Shown in pieces: positions 26,779 through 35,318 of a DNA stretch of 44,736 nt. Source of the stretch: Oscillospiraceae bacterium (GTDB lineage: Bacteria; Bacillota; Clostridia; Oscillospirales; Acutalibacteraceae). The notes under the pieces are model-generated. The model was not told the origin of the DNA, made no database searches, and saw only the letters and a program-made list of their open reading frames with translations. A program made the translations under genes and the position numbers. Position 1 is the first letter of the stretch; the number at the start of each line of letters is the position of its first letter. Location: positions 1 through 44,736 of the forward strand of contig SVOK01000015.1 in NCBI GenBank assembly GCA_015066445.1, in the 5' to 3' direction.

Positions 26779-29700
26779 ATGAAAAAGCTATTATCGATAT
26801 TTACTATCCTTGCTGTGATTTTATCTTGTGTAGCTACTGTGTTGCCAACAGCCCTTGCGGCTGACGGTGAAGCCTTTACTAATCTTTATAACGAAGATTA
26901 TTATACAGTTCGCCATAACAAAACCACAGGAAAAATAACCTTTAATTCTGAAAAGGGAACTATGCTTACAACCGATAATCAGTCCAAAGCGATGATTAAT
27001 TATTCTACTGATATGACAACGTTTGATGCTTCTATCAACGTAATGGGTAATGACCTTTCGGATTCTCCTAACTACGGTCTTATCTACGGCGGTCTGTTTT
27101 TTCACGCTGATGCTAATGATTTTAATAAAAGCACATTTTCTTTCAATACTACAGGTTATTCGGCAATAATCAAGCGTTCTGCCAGCAGTTTAGGCAGCGC
27201 TACTCTTATGATACGCTATGTATCAAATAATTCTAACAAAAAAGAATTGACCACAAACTTTACAGTACCCGCTCAGCAAAAATTGGTATTAAAGCTTGAG
27301 CTATCTGTTACTGATACAGAATTCACTGCAAAGGTTAAAAGCGCTGACGGTGCTACCGAGTATGCAAGCAAAACATATCCGCTTGATAATACCGCTTCAT
27401 ATCCTGCTACAGCGGCTTATTACAGTGGTGGCTTAGGCTTCTTATCCAACGGTAGACATACTTATTCCAACTTCAATGTAACTTCTTATGACGATTCAGT
27501 TACTATTCCTCCTGAGGAGGGTGCAGCAACTCCTCCTCCCGCACCAACTGACCCGTTAGCTGACAAATATAATGTTTTTGGAACAGTTAATACAGACGCA
27601 GATAATTTCACTGCTACTGAAACCGCTATTTCCAGAGTTCTTTTGAAGAACACCGAAAATACCACCGATTTCAGCGCCGATTTAGTTCTTAAAACTGATG
27701 CTTCTGCAGGTCTTAAATCGGGTATAATTTTCCGTGTCAAGAGCGCTGGTACATCTACAGATGATATGCAGGGATATTCTCTTATTGCTCAGAAGATGAC
27801 TTCGGGTGAGGATAAGGGTAAAATAAGACTTTACCTTTATAAATACGGCGAATATAACGGAGCTAATGCCTATCTTGGAAGAATTGCTTATGTGGCGCAG
27901 GATTTCGGTACTGTTACAGCTAATCAGGAATTCACAGTGCATATAAATGTTGTTGGCGAAAGAATTGAGGCTTATTGCTACGAAACTGCAAACCCCTCAT
28001 TGAAAAGTGAGCTGTTAAAAGCTTCTTTAAAGGATGCTACCGAAAGCGCCAAAAACAATCCCAACATTTATTATGAAAAGGGTAGTGTTGGTGCTTATAT
28101 CGCTACAGGTTCTGTAAAGGCTGTTGATTTCAAAGTTAATGAAGCCGAAACTATGAGCCCTGAGCCTATAATTCCTGCTACAGGCACTCCTGCAACTGAC
28201 GATAAAATCGGTTCTGCTGTAAAGGGTGGCTCTACGGTTGTTTCCAATGTTAACGAAAGTAATATCACAGCTCCTACTGTTGACGATTTAGAGTCATATG
28301 CAGCTGATTTTGATAATTACACCTATTATTCCTCCTCCACTTCAAATAAGCTTTTGCGTACAGAAGATGGACTCACCTCAACTACTACAGGTGCTAAGCG
28401 TGCTATTTTAGACGGTGTCACCGTTAAGGGCTTCCACGCCGCAGTTACTATGAAGATAAGCGAAGAGGGAACTCTCAGAAGCGGTATGGTTTTCAGAGTA
28501 AATAATATTGAAAAAAGTCTTGAAGAAAACGGTACATTACCTGCTAACAATATTCAGGGTTATGCTGCTATTCTTTATAAAACTAAGGGCACAACCGAAA
28601 GCCACGCCCGAGTTGTTATCTGTATTTATAAATACGGTTATAAGAAGGGCAAATACCAGTATCTTGGTACTGTTGCTTCTAAGGCGAGTGAGGTTCCGCT
28701 TAAGGGCTTTGAAAAGGATCAGTTTGCTTCTGCGGGACAGGAGCTCACCCTTGATGTAAATGTAATCGACGATGAGCTCACAGCTTATTATTACAATGCT
28801 AATAATCCATCGCTTGTAAGTGAAAAATTGGTTACAAAATTAACTGCAGAAACTGATATAGAAAAGGGAACACCCTCACTTAAGGGCATTCATTATGAGA
28901 GCGGTGCTATCGGTCTTACAGCCACAGATTATGTCACATTCACTAACTTTACTGTAAGCGAGCCTGTTTATCCTTCAAACGAAATCGGTAGTCTTTCCTC
29001 TCTTGATAGCTATACCATTTATGGTAGCGGTGTAAAGCAGGAGGGTGAATATATAACCGCTAATACATCGGGTACTAAAAAGCTTATTGTAAATAATCTT
29101 ACAGTTAAGGATTTCACTGCTTCTGTTGATATGACAATTGATAACAACGGCAACCTTAAATCGGGCTTCTTCTTCCGTGTTAACGAGGTTGGTAACGGTG
29201 CTGATGACCAGACAGGTTGGGCTATAATTGTTACACGTAACTATGCAACTAACGGCGATAATAACCCCAACCGTATAGATATAGTTCTCTTTAAATGGGG
29301 CTATTCAAACGGCAAGCTTTCCTATCTTGGTGAGGTTGCACGTGAGGTTTACAAGAGCGGCGCCTCATTTATGGACGGCAAAATGGCTGGCGAGGAGCTG
29401 ACATTTGTGGTACAGGTTAAAGGCGCTGCTATAGATGCTTCGCTTTATCACAAGGCTAATCCCAAGAACAAGCCTGTAACATTCTCAACAAACCTTAAGT
29501 TTGCGGCCAGCAAAGAAAAAGGCGATGTGGCTTATTGGGAAGCAGGCGGCATAGGCCTTTATCTCGGTAACTCGGTAAGTGACCCGCTTAACTATAACCG
29601 TGTACGTAATTTCCACATTAACGATGGCTCAGGTGTTTTGGTTAAGAATACAAAAGCCGGCGGCTTAGCTAAGCTTAAGGGTGTTCTTCCAATAACCGGA

Positions 29701-29820
29701 GAGGGCGCATTAATAACCGTTGTGGCAATGCTTTTTGTAATTGCATTGGGAGCTTTGGTTGCTTTATATGTATATAACAAAAAGGGTAAACGAGAGAATA
29801 CAGGAGATAGCATTTTATGA
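26779..29820 (+). CDS. LPXTG cell-wall-anchored protein made of four repeat modules
   Basis: The 1013-residue protein has a signal peptide (cleavage near ALAAD, residue 28). Four modules of about 200 residues follow (~32-235, 245-460, 505-740, 745-965). Each has a core such as LKSGIIFRVKSAG, then GYSLIAQK, then RLYLYKYGEYNGANAYLG, and ends with YEKGSVGAYI and a VDFKVNE-like strand. An acidic/Pro-rich linker (PEEGAATPPPAPTD) separates the first two. The C-terminus is a sortase signal: LPITG (970-974), a hydrophobic helix and KKGKRE. No catalytic domain was seen. The same modules occur on the two dockerin enzymes, so a polysaccharide-binding role at the cell surface is a reasonable inference. 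Its stop overlaps the GH51 start (ATGA). Confidence 0.85.
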   Translation: MKKLLSIFTILAVILSCVATVLPTALAADGEAFTNLYNEDYYTVRHNKTTGKITFNSEKGTMLTTDNQSKAMINYSTDMTTFDASINVMGNDLSDSPNYGLIYGGLFFHADANDFNKSTFSFNTTGYSAIIKRSASSLGSATLMIRYVSNNSNKKELTTNFTVPAQQKLVLKLELSVTDTEFTAKVKSADGATEYASKTYPLDNTASYPATAAYYSGGLGFLSNGRHTYSNFNVTSYDDSVTIPPEEGAATPPPAPTDPLADKYNVFGTVNTDADNFTATETAISRVLLKNTENTTDFSADLVLKTDASAGLKSGIIFRVKSAGTSTDDMQGYSLIAQKMTSGEDKGKIRLYLYKYGEYNGANAYLGRIAYVAQDFGTVTANQEFTVHINVVGERIEAYCYETANPSLKSELLKASLKDATESAKNNPNIYYEKGSVGAYIATGSVKAVDFKVNEAETMSPEPIIPATGTPATDDKIGSAVKGGSTVVSNVNESNITAPTVDDLESYAADFDNYTYYSSSTSNKLLRTEDGLTSTTTGAKRAILDGVTVKGFHAAVTMKISEEGTLRSGMVFRVNNIEKSLEENGTLPANNIQGYAAILYKTKGTTESHARVVICIYKYGYKKGKYQYLGTVASKASEVPLKGFEKDQFASAGQELTLDVNVIDDELTAYYYNANNPSLVSEKLVTKLTAETDIEKGTPSLKGIHYESGAIGLTATDYVTFTNFTVSEPVYPSNEIGSLSSLDSYTIYGSGVKQEGEYITANTSGTKKLIVNNLTVKDFTASVDMTIDNNGNLKSGFFFRVNEVGNGADDQTGWAIIVTRNYATNGDNNPNRIDIVLFKWGYSNGKLSYLGEVAREVYKSGASFMDGKMAGEELTFVVQVKGAAIDASLYHKANPKNKPVTFSTNLKFAASKEKGDVAYWEAGGIGLYLGNSVSDPLNYNRVRNFHINDGSGVLVKNTKAGGLAKLKGVLPITGEGALITVVAMLFVIALGALVALYVYNKKGKRENTGDSIL

Positions 29821-31328
29821 AAAAAGCAATACTGAGAACAGATAAATATTTTAAAATAGACCGTGTAGACAAACGTATCTATGGCTCTTTCTTGGAGCAT
29901 ATGGGTCGTGCGGTTTATGAAGGTGTGTATCAGCCTGAGTGTAAATTTGCTGATGAAGACGGTACTCGTACAGATGTTACTGAGCTTGTTAAGGAAATGG
30001 GTGTTACAACTGTTCGTTATCCCGGCGGAAACATTGTTTCTGCATATAACTGGGAGGACGGTGTGGGTCCTAAGGAGCTTCGTCCTGTTCGTCTTGAGGC
30101 GGCTTGGCAGAATTTGGAGGATAATAGCTTTGGTACTAACGAGTTTATGGACTGGTCTAAAAAAGCTAATATTACACCTATGATGGCGGTTAACCTCGGT
30201 ACACGAGGTGTTGATGCGGCAAGAAATCTTCTTGAATACTGCAACTTCCCCGGTGGCACATATTATTCTGATATGCGTAGAAGCCACGGTTATGAAAATC
30301 CTCATAACGTTAAGCTTTGGTGTCTTGGAAATGAGATGGACGGTCCTTGGCAGATAGGTCACAGAAACGCACACGAATATGGCACGCTTGCTGCACAGAC
30401 TGCTAAGGTAATGAAGGATATAGACCCTTCTATTGAGCTTGCAGCTTGCGGTAGCGCAGGATTAAAGCTTCCAACCTTTGGCTCTTGGGATGCTACTGTA
30501 GCAGACCGTTGCTTCCGTTATATTGATTTCCTTTCAATGCATACATACTACAACAATCAGAATAAGACTCTTGACGATACAAGAGATTTCTTAGCTCACG
30601 CTTTAACCTTTAAAGAGCAAATACACTCTGTTGTAGCAGCTTGTGACTATGCTTCGGCGATAAATAAATCAAAGAAGCGTATTCATCTTTCAATTGATGA
30701 ATGGAATGTTGTTTACCGTCCTCACGGTAAGGTGCCTGCAGATGCCCGTTGGACAAAGGCTCCCCATCAGATAGAGGATGTATATAATCTTGAGGATGCT
30801 TTGCTTGTAGGTACAATGTTTATGACAATGCTTAACCGTGCTGACCGTGTTAAGGTTGCTTGTCACGCACAGCTTTGCAATGTTATTGCTCCTATTATGA
30901 CATCGGATAATTCCGCTTGGAGGCAGACTATTTTCTATCCCTTCAAGCACTGCAGTAAATACGGTCACGGTGTAGCTTTGCAGAGTATTGTTGAGTGTGA
31001 GAAGTATGATTCAAAGCATTATACCGATATACCGTACATTGCAACCTCTGTTATTTATAACGAGGAAGAAGAGCAAATTGTTATTTTTGCTGTTAATCGT
31101 GACCTTGATGAGGATTGCTCACTTGAATCTGATTTCCGTCAGTTTAAGGATTATAAGCTTGATAAGCATATTGTCCTTAATCATGAGGATATTAAAGCAG
31201 TAAATACAGAAGAAAATCCAAATAATGTTGTTGAGGAAGTTAAAAACGCAAACTCTAAGTTTGAGGACGGTAAGCTCACATCAGTATTGGAAAAGCATTC
31301 CTGGAATGTAATTATTCTTAAGAAATAA
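29817..31328 (+). CDS. abfA: Alpha-L-arabinofuranosidase, GH51, cytoplasmic
   Basis: The 503-residue length and sequence fit GH51 closely: IYGSFLEHMGRAVYEGVY, VRYPGGNIVSAYNWEDGVGP, catalytic acid/base Glu173 in LGNEMDG, SMHTYYNN, and nucleophile Glu295 in SIDEWNVVY. There is a TIM barrel and a C-terminal beta domain. There is no signal peptide, so it would release arabinose from imported short arabino-oligosaccharides inside the cell. This is the clearest indicator that the locus handles arabinan or arabinoxylan side chains. It is translationally coupled to the LPXTG gene by a 4-base overlap, with AGGAGA upstream. No araA, araB or araD gene is in the window. Confidence 0.96.
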   Translation: MKKAILRTDKYFKIDRVDKRIYGSFLEHMGRAVYEGVYQPECKFADEDGTRTDVTELVKEMGVTTVRYPGGNIVSAYNWEDGVGPKELRPVRLEAAWQNLEDNSFGTNEFMDWSKKANITPMMAVNLGTRGVDAARNLLEYCNFPGGTYYSDMRRSHGYENPHNVKLWCLGNEMDGPWQIGHRNAHEYGTLAAQTAKVMKDIDPSIELAACGSAGLKLPTFGSWDATVADRCFRYIDFLSMHTYYNNQNKTLDDTRDFLAHALTFKEQIHSVVAACDYASAINKSKKRIHLSIDEWNVVYRPHGKVPADARWTKAPHQIEDVYNLEDALLVGTMFMTMLNRADRVKVACHAQLCNVIAPIMTSDNSAWRQTIFYPFKHCSKYGHGVALQSIVECEKYDSKHYTDIPYIATSVIYNEEEEQIVIFAVNRDLDEDCSLESDFRQFKDYKLDKHIVLNHEDIKAVNTEENPNNVVEEVKNANSKFEDGKLTSVLEKHSWNVIILKK

Positions 31329-31375
31329 TAGCCCGCCTGATTTCAGGCACTTATTTGAAAGAGAGGCTTAATTTG

Positions 31376-33391
31376 ATGAAAAAGCTATTAAGTTTGCTTT
31401 TAGCAGGTACAATGCTTTTCACTTTTGTTGCCTGCAGCAACAAGCAGGAGGAAGCTGCCAAAAAGGAACGTAAGCGTGCAACTGCAGGGCAGGATACGAC
31501 TACCTCCACAAAAGCTCCTTCAGAAGAAGTTGTTTTAGATACAGGTCTTCTTACTCCGCTTGATAAGACCTATGCTAAGAGCAATAAAGCGGATTTGGTT
31601 TACGACCCAAATGTATTTATAGAGCTTGCAAACAAGACTGACGGTAAGGTTAGCATTGCTTGCGTGGGTGACAGTATTACTTACGGCACAATGGCGGCCG
31701 ACCCCACAGACGGTGTTGCCGATATTACTACTGCGGCTTATCCCGTAAAGCTCCAAAAACAGCTTAATGCTCGTTTTGGAGATAAGTTTAAGGTAACTAA
31801 TTACGGTCACGCAGGCGCTTATATTGCAGATTTTGAGCGTTCTAACGCCGATACCTTGCGTTACTGCAATACAGCAGAATATCTTAAGCTCCGCAAGGAT
31901 AAGCCCGAGGTTGTAATAATGATGCTCGGCACCAATGACATTGGATATATAAATGATGGTGAGTCCTGTGCTGAGCTTGAAAAGGCTTACAGCGATTTGA
32001 TAGGGGATATTAAAGCACTTAAATCTAATCCCATTATCTTTGTTTGTACCCCCTTGGTAAGAGTTACGGCTTACAGTAGCTATCTTGCTATGGACGCTTT
32101 GAATAATGCTATAATCCGTGCTGCCAATTCACAGCAGGTATATGTAATAGACACATATAATATTACTAAGGAGTATTTTGAGGCTGCTCTCTATGAGGCA
32201 GACGGTCTCCACCCTGACGCTGACGGTTACACCTATTTAGCAAATACTATTATGGACGCTGTGGCTGACGGTCTTACCGAATATAAGGCGGGTGAGGTTA
32301 AGGATACTAACTATGTTGTTTATGTTGACTCCAGAAAGGGTACTTTTGACAGCGTTGGTGCTACTCCCGATAAACCCACCTCAAATCTTGCCCGTGCTAT
32401 AGACCTTTGCCGTGGCGGCGGTACAATAGTAGTTTCAGGACCTATTAATCCTGCAAAAACCGCTTCCAATGTTACAAGAGTGTTTATAGCTCCCCAAAAC
32501 AAAAATAAGATTACAATTACCAGCGTTTACGGCGGCGTTGACTACCGTGTGGCAGGTAATGGAAGCGCAAAAATCACATTGTCGGCTTCAACCTATTTAA
32601 ACGGTGACTTTGAGTTTACAAATGTTAATCTCGAGGCTGATGCTTCGGCGCTTAAAATGGTTTGTAATTATAATAACGTTACATTTGGCAAGGGTGTTTC
32701 CTGTTCTGTAAAGAGCGGCGGTCATTCAGTGCTTATTTTCGGTCACGATGTTGTAAGCCGTTGGCAGACGGAGGAGGTTTTGTCCTGTAAAGAGGACTGC
32801 ACGCTTACTGTAAATTCGGGTACATTTACCTACCTTAGAGGCGGTAACTACCGTGCTGTTTCTTCTAATGTTTCGCCTTACGCTTACGGTACGGTAAAGA
32901 GTGGTGTTACAACTAATATAGTTATAAGCGGCGGTACTTTTGAAAGAACTGACGGCGGCTCTAACTATAACACCTCAGGCGGTACTCTTACTTCTGCTAT
33001 AGGTCAAAACGGAATGGAATCAGGTGCTACTGCTAACCTTACTATAAGCGGAGGTAAAATTGCAGGCGCTGTTTTTGCAGTACCAAGACTTAATCCATAC
33101 CCCGCTACGGGAACTCCCACTATCGCAGGTGATATTAATATTACTGTAAACGGCGGAAGTATCGGCGGAGCAGGAATAGATTATTTGCAGAGATTTAAGG
33201 GTGATAAACAGCCTACGGTTACAGGTGGCTATATTCTTACAATTAATAAAGACCCATTTACAACTGCTTCAAAGCTTTCGGTTTCTGCTGCTCCTTGCAA
33301 AAATGCAACACTCAATCTTGCTTCTTCTTGCATCGATATTGCAGAATGGGCAAAGGATACTGTTTCCACCTTTAAAACAGTTAATAAATAA
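31376..33391 (+). CDS. SGNH/GDSL esterase lipoprotein with C-terminal beta-helix-like domain
   Basis: The ATG at 31376 is chosen over TTG 31355 because GAGAGG lies 9 bases upstream and the signal starts there. Lipobox FVAC gives Cys20, followed by a charged/Thr-rich linker. The 671-residue protein has an SGNH domain (~85-300) with GDSITYG (Ser100), MLGTNDIG and DGLHPDADGY. The C-terminal ~350 residues are rich in short Gly/Thr/Asn strands (NIVISGGTFERTDGG, NLTISGGKIAG, NITVNGGSIGG), typical of a right-handed parallel beta-helix. It is likely a surface esterase acting on acylated pectic material, with the helix binding the polymer; both are inference. It is the last gene of the operon. Confidence 0.85.
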   Translation: MKKLLSLLLAGTMLFTFVACSNKQEEAAKKERKRATAGQDTTTSTKAPSEEVVLDTGLLTPLDKTYAKSNKADLVYDPNVFIELANKTDGKVSIACVGDSITYGTMAADPTDGVADITTAAYPVKLQKQLNARFGDKFKVTNYGHAGAYIADFERSNADTLRYCNTAEYLKLRKDKPEVVIMMLGTNDIGYINDGESCAELEKAYSDLIGDIKALKSNPIIFVCTPLVRVTAYSSYLAMDALNNAIIRAANSQQVYVIDTYNITKEYFEAALYEADGLHPDADGYTYLANTIMDAVADGLTEYKAGEVKDTNYVVYVDSRKGTFDSVGATPDKPTSNLARAIDLCRGGGTIVVSGPINPAKTASNVTRVFIAPQNKNKITITSVYGGVDYRVAGNGSAKITLSASTYLNGDFEFTNVNLEADASALKMVCNYNNVTFGKGVSCSVKSGGHSVLIFGHDVVSRWQTEEVLSCKEDCTLTVNSGTFTYLRGGNYRAVSSNVSPYAYGTVKSGVTTNIVISGGTFERTDGGSNYNTSGGTLTSAIGQNGMESGATANLTISGGKIAGAVFAVPRLNPYPATGTPTIAGDINITVNGGSIGGAGIDYLQRFKGDKQPTVTGGYILTINKDPFTTASKLSVSAAPCKNATLNLASSCIDIAEWAKDTVSTFKTVNK

Positions 33392-33403
33392 ATCTTTTAA
33401 ACC

Positions 33404-33439
33404 AAAAAAACCAACACTCGCTTGAGTGTTGGTTTTTTT
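33404..33439. terminator. Bidirectional terminator closing the 22-kb operon
   Basis: A perfect 16-bp stem (AAAAAAACCAACACTC at 33404-33419 with 33424-33439) with a 4-base loop and T runs on both strands serves the plus-strand operon and the convergent Ldh_2-type gene. Confidence 0.93.
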
Positions 33440-33455
33440 TGGTTTTTGAGTTTAA

Positions 33456-34577
33456 TTATTTGTAAGAGCTTTGCTTTGCGGCAGAGAAATCAACATCTCC
33501 AAGATATGCTACGCTGTCCATACCTAAGTAATCGCAAAGGTCTTTCATTTCAGCAACGGTGTTAATGTTAACATCAATTCCGTTCTTCATACGGTCGGCA
33601 TAAGCCAGAATTTCCTTTTCTCCGTGAGTGTAAATTCTCTCAGCACCCTCAGCCTTTGGAGCATCACGTAGCTCTTGCAGGAATACTGAGAAACGCTCCT
33701 TCATAGCCTCGGCATCGCCGAAAACATTGGGGTCAATAGCCATAAATCCGTGGCAGGTACCGCCCTTGCCTCCAATATGAGTGTGGTTAGAGGTAAGTCC
33801 GCCCGAGAAAATGGAACAGAAAATTTCACAAAGCATACCGTAACCGTAGCCCTTGTGTCCGCCTAAAGGCTCGGTATCACCACCAAGAGGAACAATACCG
33901 CCTCCGTTTTTGCCGACAATGTTTTTAAGCACACGAGAAGCGTCTGTGCAGGGCTTTCCGTTTTCGTCAAGTGCCCAGCCGTCAGGCAAAGGCTTTGAAA
34001 GCTTGTTATAAATCTCAAGCTTGCCTCTGGTTACAACCGTTGTAGAGGAGTCAAAGAAGAAAGGGTAGGGCTCAGCAGGCATTGAAATTGCAATTGGATT
34101 AGAGCCGAGCATTGCAAGTCTTGAATAGGTGGGCACCATTATAGCCTCAGAGTTGGTCATAGCAAAACCGATAAGACCTGCGTCACATGCCATTTTAGCA
34201 TAATAGCCTGCTATACCGAAGTGGTTAGAGTTCTTAACGCTTACAATTGCCATACCTCTTTTTTTAGCCTTTTCAATGGCTAACTTCATAGCCTCAATTG
34301 AAATTAACTGACCCATACCGTCGTGACCGTCGATTACAGCAGAAACAGGAGTTTCAAAAATGATTTCGGGCTTAGCATCAACGTGAATGAGACCCTTTTC
34401 AATTCCTTTGTGGTAGCGAACAAGTCTTTGCATACCGTGAGACTCGATTCCGTAAACATCGGATAAAAGCAGTACATCGGTGATGCTCTCAGCCTCGTTT
34501 GCTGTGAAACCGAACTTTTTAAAAGCGTCACAGCAGAATTTTTTTAATTGGTCATAAGAATATCTTATATAACTCAT
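33456..34577 (-). CDS. Malate/L-lactate dehydrogenase family (Ldh_2) NAD(P)-dependent oxidoreductase
   Basis: The 373-residue length and motifs match the Ldh_2 family: SDVYGIESHGMQRL near residue 40, VKNSNHFGIAGYYAKMA, LGSNPIAISMPA, and GHKGYGYGMLCEIF near the C-terminus. Family members reduce or oxidise 2-hydroxy acids (malate, lactate, ureidoglycolate, sulfolactate) in the cytoplasm; the substrate cannot be told from sequence. The gene has its own promoter and terminator and is on the opposite strand to the arabinan operon, so a link to that pathway is not supported. GGAGG precedes the ATG. Confidence 0.9.
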   Translation of the reverse strand: MSYIRYSYDQLKKFCCDAFKKFGFTANEAESITDVLLLSDVYGIESHGMQRLVRYHKGIEKGLIHVDAKPEIIFETPVSAVIDGHDGMGQLISIEAMKLAIEKAKKRGMAIVSVKNSNHFGIAGYYAKMACDAGLIGFAMTNSEAIMVPTYSRLAMLGSNPIAISMPAEPYPFFFDSSTTVVTRGKLEIYNKLSKPLPDGWALDENGKPCTDASRVLKNIVGKNGGGIVPLGGDTEPLGGHKGYGYGMLCEIFCSIFSGGLTSNHTHIGGKGGTCHGFMAIDPNVFGDAEAMKERFSVFLQELRDAPKAEGAERIYTHGEKEILAYADRMKNGIDVNINTVAEMKDLCDYLGMDSVAYLGDVDFSAAKQSSYK

Positions 34578-34611
34578 TTGTTTTCCTCCAAATGCAAATT
34601 TTTACATATAT

Positions 34612-34640
34612 ATTGTACTGCTAAATAAAGGAAAAATCAA
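34612..34640 (-). promoter_or_regulatory. Promoter of the Ldh_2-type gene
   Basis: On the minus strand: -35 TTGATT (34635-34640), a 17-base spacer, -10 TACAAT (34612-34617), 35 bases before the start codon. Confidence 0.6.
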
Positions 34641-34656
34641 TATGACATTTTAACAA

Positions 34657-35019
34657 TTATATGTATTTTATCTTAATAGGTTTACCGATTTTTTTGCTAT
34701 ATTCTACCATTGAATTAGTTCCCGAACTTTTACCGTCCCAAAAGCAGATTATATAATCACTTATTTCTGCCATCTGCCTGTTACGTCTGGGTCCTGCACT
34801 TTTACCGTATTTTTCCCATAGAGCAGGGTAGCGCTCAATTTTAAATCCGTTTTCTTTTGCATATCGTTCACCAAGCATATCCGCACCTCGGCAACCACCC
34901 GATACAATAATTATATCGTAATTTTTGCGTATCCTTGAAATACAAAAATCTATATAGTTTTTTGCCTCATCATAATTGTTATAATCTCTGCTTCCTGCAA
35001 TAACTATTCGTTTAACCAT
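34657..35019 (-). CDS. DUF2493/SLOG-family nucleotide-binding protein
   Basis: The 120-residue protein has the Rossmann-like SLOG pattern: RIVIAGSRDYNNY at the N-terminus, IIIVSGGCRGADMLGERYA in the middle, and YPALWEKYGKSAGPRRNRQM. DUF2493 proteins resemble DprA and lysine-decarboxylase-like SLOG proteins that bind nucleotides or their derivatives, and they are common in phage and mobile regions. No specific role can be given. It is divergent from the XRE regulator gene, with overlapping control sequences between them. Confidence 0.8.
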   Translation of the reverse strand: MVKRIVIAGSRDYNNYDEAKNYIDFCISRIRKNYDIIIVSGGCRGADMLGERYAKENGFKIERYPALWEKYGKSAGPRRNRQMAEISDYIICFWDGKSSGTNSMVEYSKKIGKPIKIKYI

Positions 35020-35038
35020 AATATTAAATCCTTTTTAT

Positions 35039-35053
35039 GGGGACTATATCCCC
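35039..35053. promoter_or_regulatory. Palindromic operator candidate between divergent DUF2493 and XRE genes
   Basis: GGGGACTATATCCCC has 4-bp arms around an AT-rich centre. A related CCCCC run follows 20 bases away at 35073-35077, inside the spacer of the DUF2493 promoter. Binding by the divergent XRE protein is a guess from position. Confidence 0.35.
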
Positions 35054-35065
35054 TTAATATTTAGG

Positions 35066-35094
35066 ATTATAACCCCCATAATAGTAAATGTCAA
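35066..35094 (-). promoter_or_regulatory. Consensus promoter of the DUF2493 gene
   Basis: On the minus strand: a perfect -35 TTGACA (35089-35094), a 17-base spacer, and a perfect -10 TATAAT (35066-35071). Such a strong promoter commonly needs repression, which would suit the palindrome just downstream of the start point. Confidence 0.75.
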
Positions 35095-35105
35095 GGGGGA
35101 ATAAT

Positions 35106-35318
35106 ATGATAGTATTTGATAGATTATGGGTAACAATGAAGAAAAAAGGATTTTCAACATATAAGCTCAGGGAAAAGTGTGGTATAGACAGTAAAACCAT
35201 AAGAAGGCTTAAAGCTAATGAAAATATAGAAACTAAAACACTTGATAAAATCTGTTTAGCGTTATCTTGCCGTATAGAGGATATAGCAGAATTTGTGGAA
35301 AACTGTGATAATAAATGA
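35106..35318 (+). CDS. Small XRE/Cro-type helix-turn-helix regulator
   Basis: The start is the ATG at 35106, with AAGGGGGA ending 5 bases upstream; an in-frame codon at 35088 lacks a site. The 70-residue protein is a single HTH domain: STYKLREKCGIDSKTIRRLK is the helix-turn-helix, and TKTLDKICLALSCRIEDIAE is the usual fourth and fifth helix of the HTH_26 group. It has no sensor domain. It is divergent from the DUF2493 gene and overlaps the transposase gene by 4 bases (ATGA), so it may control one or both. Confidence 0.8.
   Translation: MIVFDRLWVTMKKKGFSTYKLREKCGIDSKTIRRLKANENIETKTLDKICLALSCRIEDIAEFVENCDNK

Noticed and set aside
29592-30374. Long minus-strand open frame overlapping the LPXTG and GH51 genes
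   Set aside because: It lies opposite two well-supported genes, has no ribosome site and no recognisable domain; it is a shadow of plus-strand coding bias.
31331-31354. Small hairpin GCCTGA/TCAGGC after the GH51 gene as a terminator
   Set aside because: The stem is only 6 bp with no T tract; the next gene starts 47 bases later on the same strand and probably shares the transcript.
34657-35318. Toxin-antitoxin system from the DUF2493 and XRE genes
   Set aside because: They are divergent rather than co-transcribed, and DUF2493 is not a known toxin family; there is no positive evidence.
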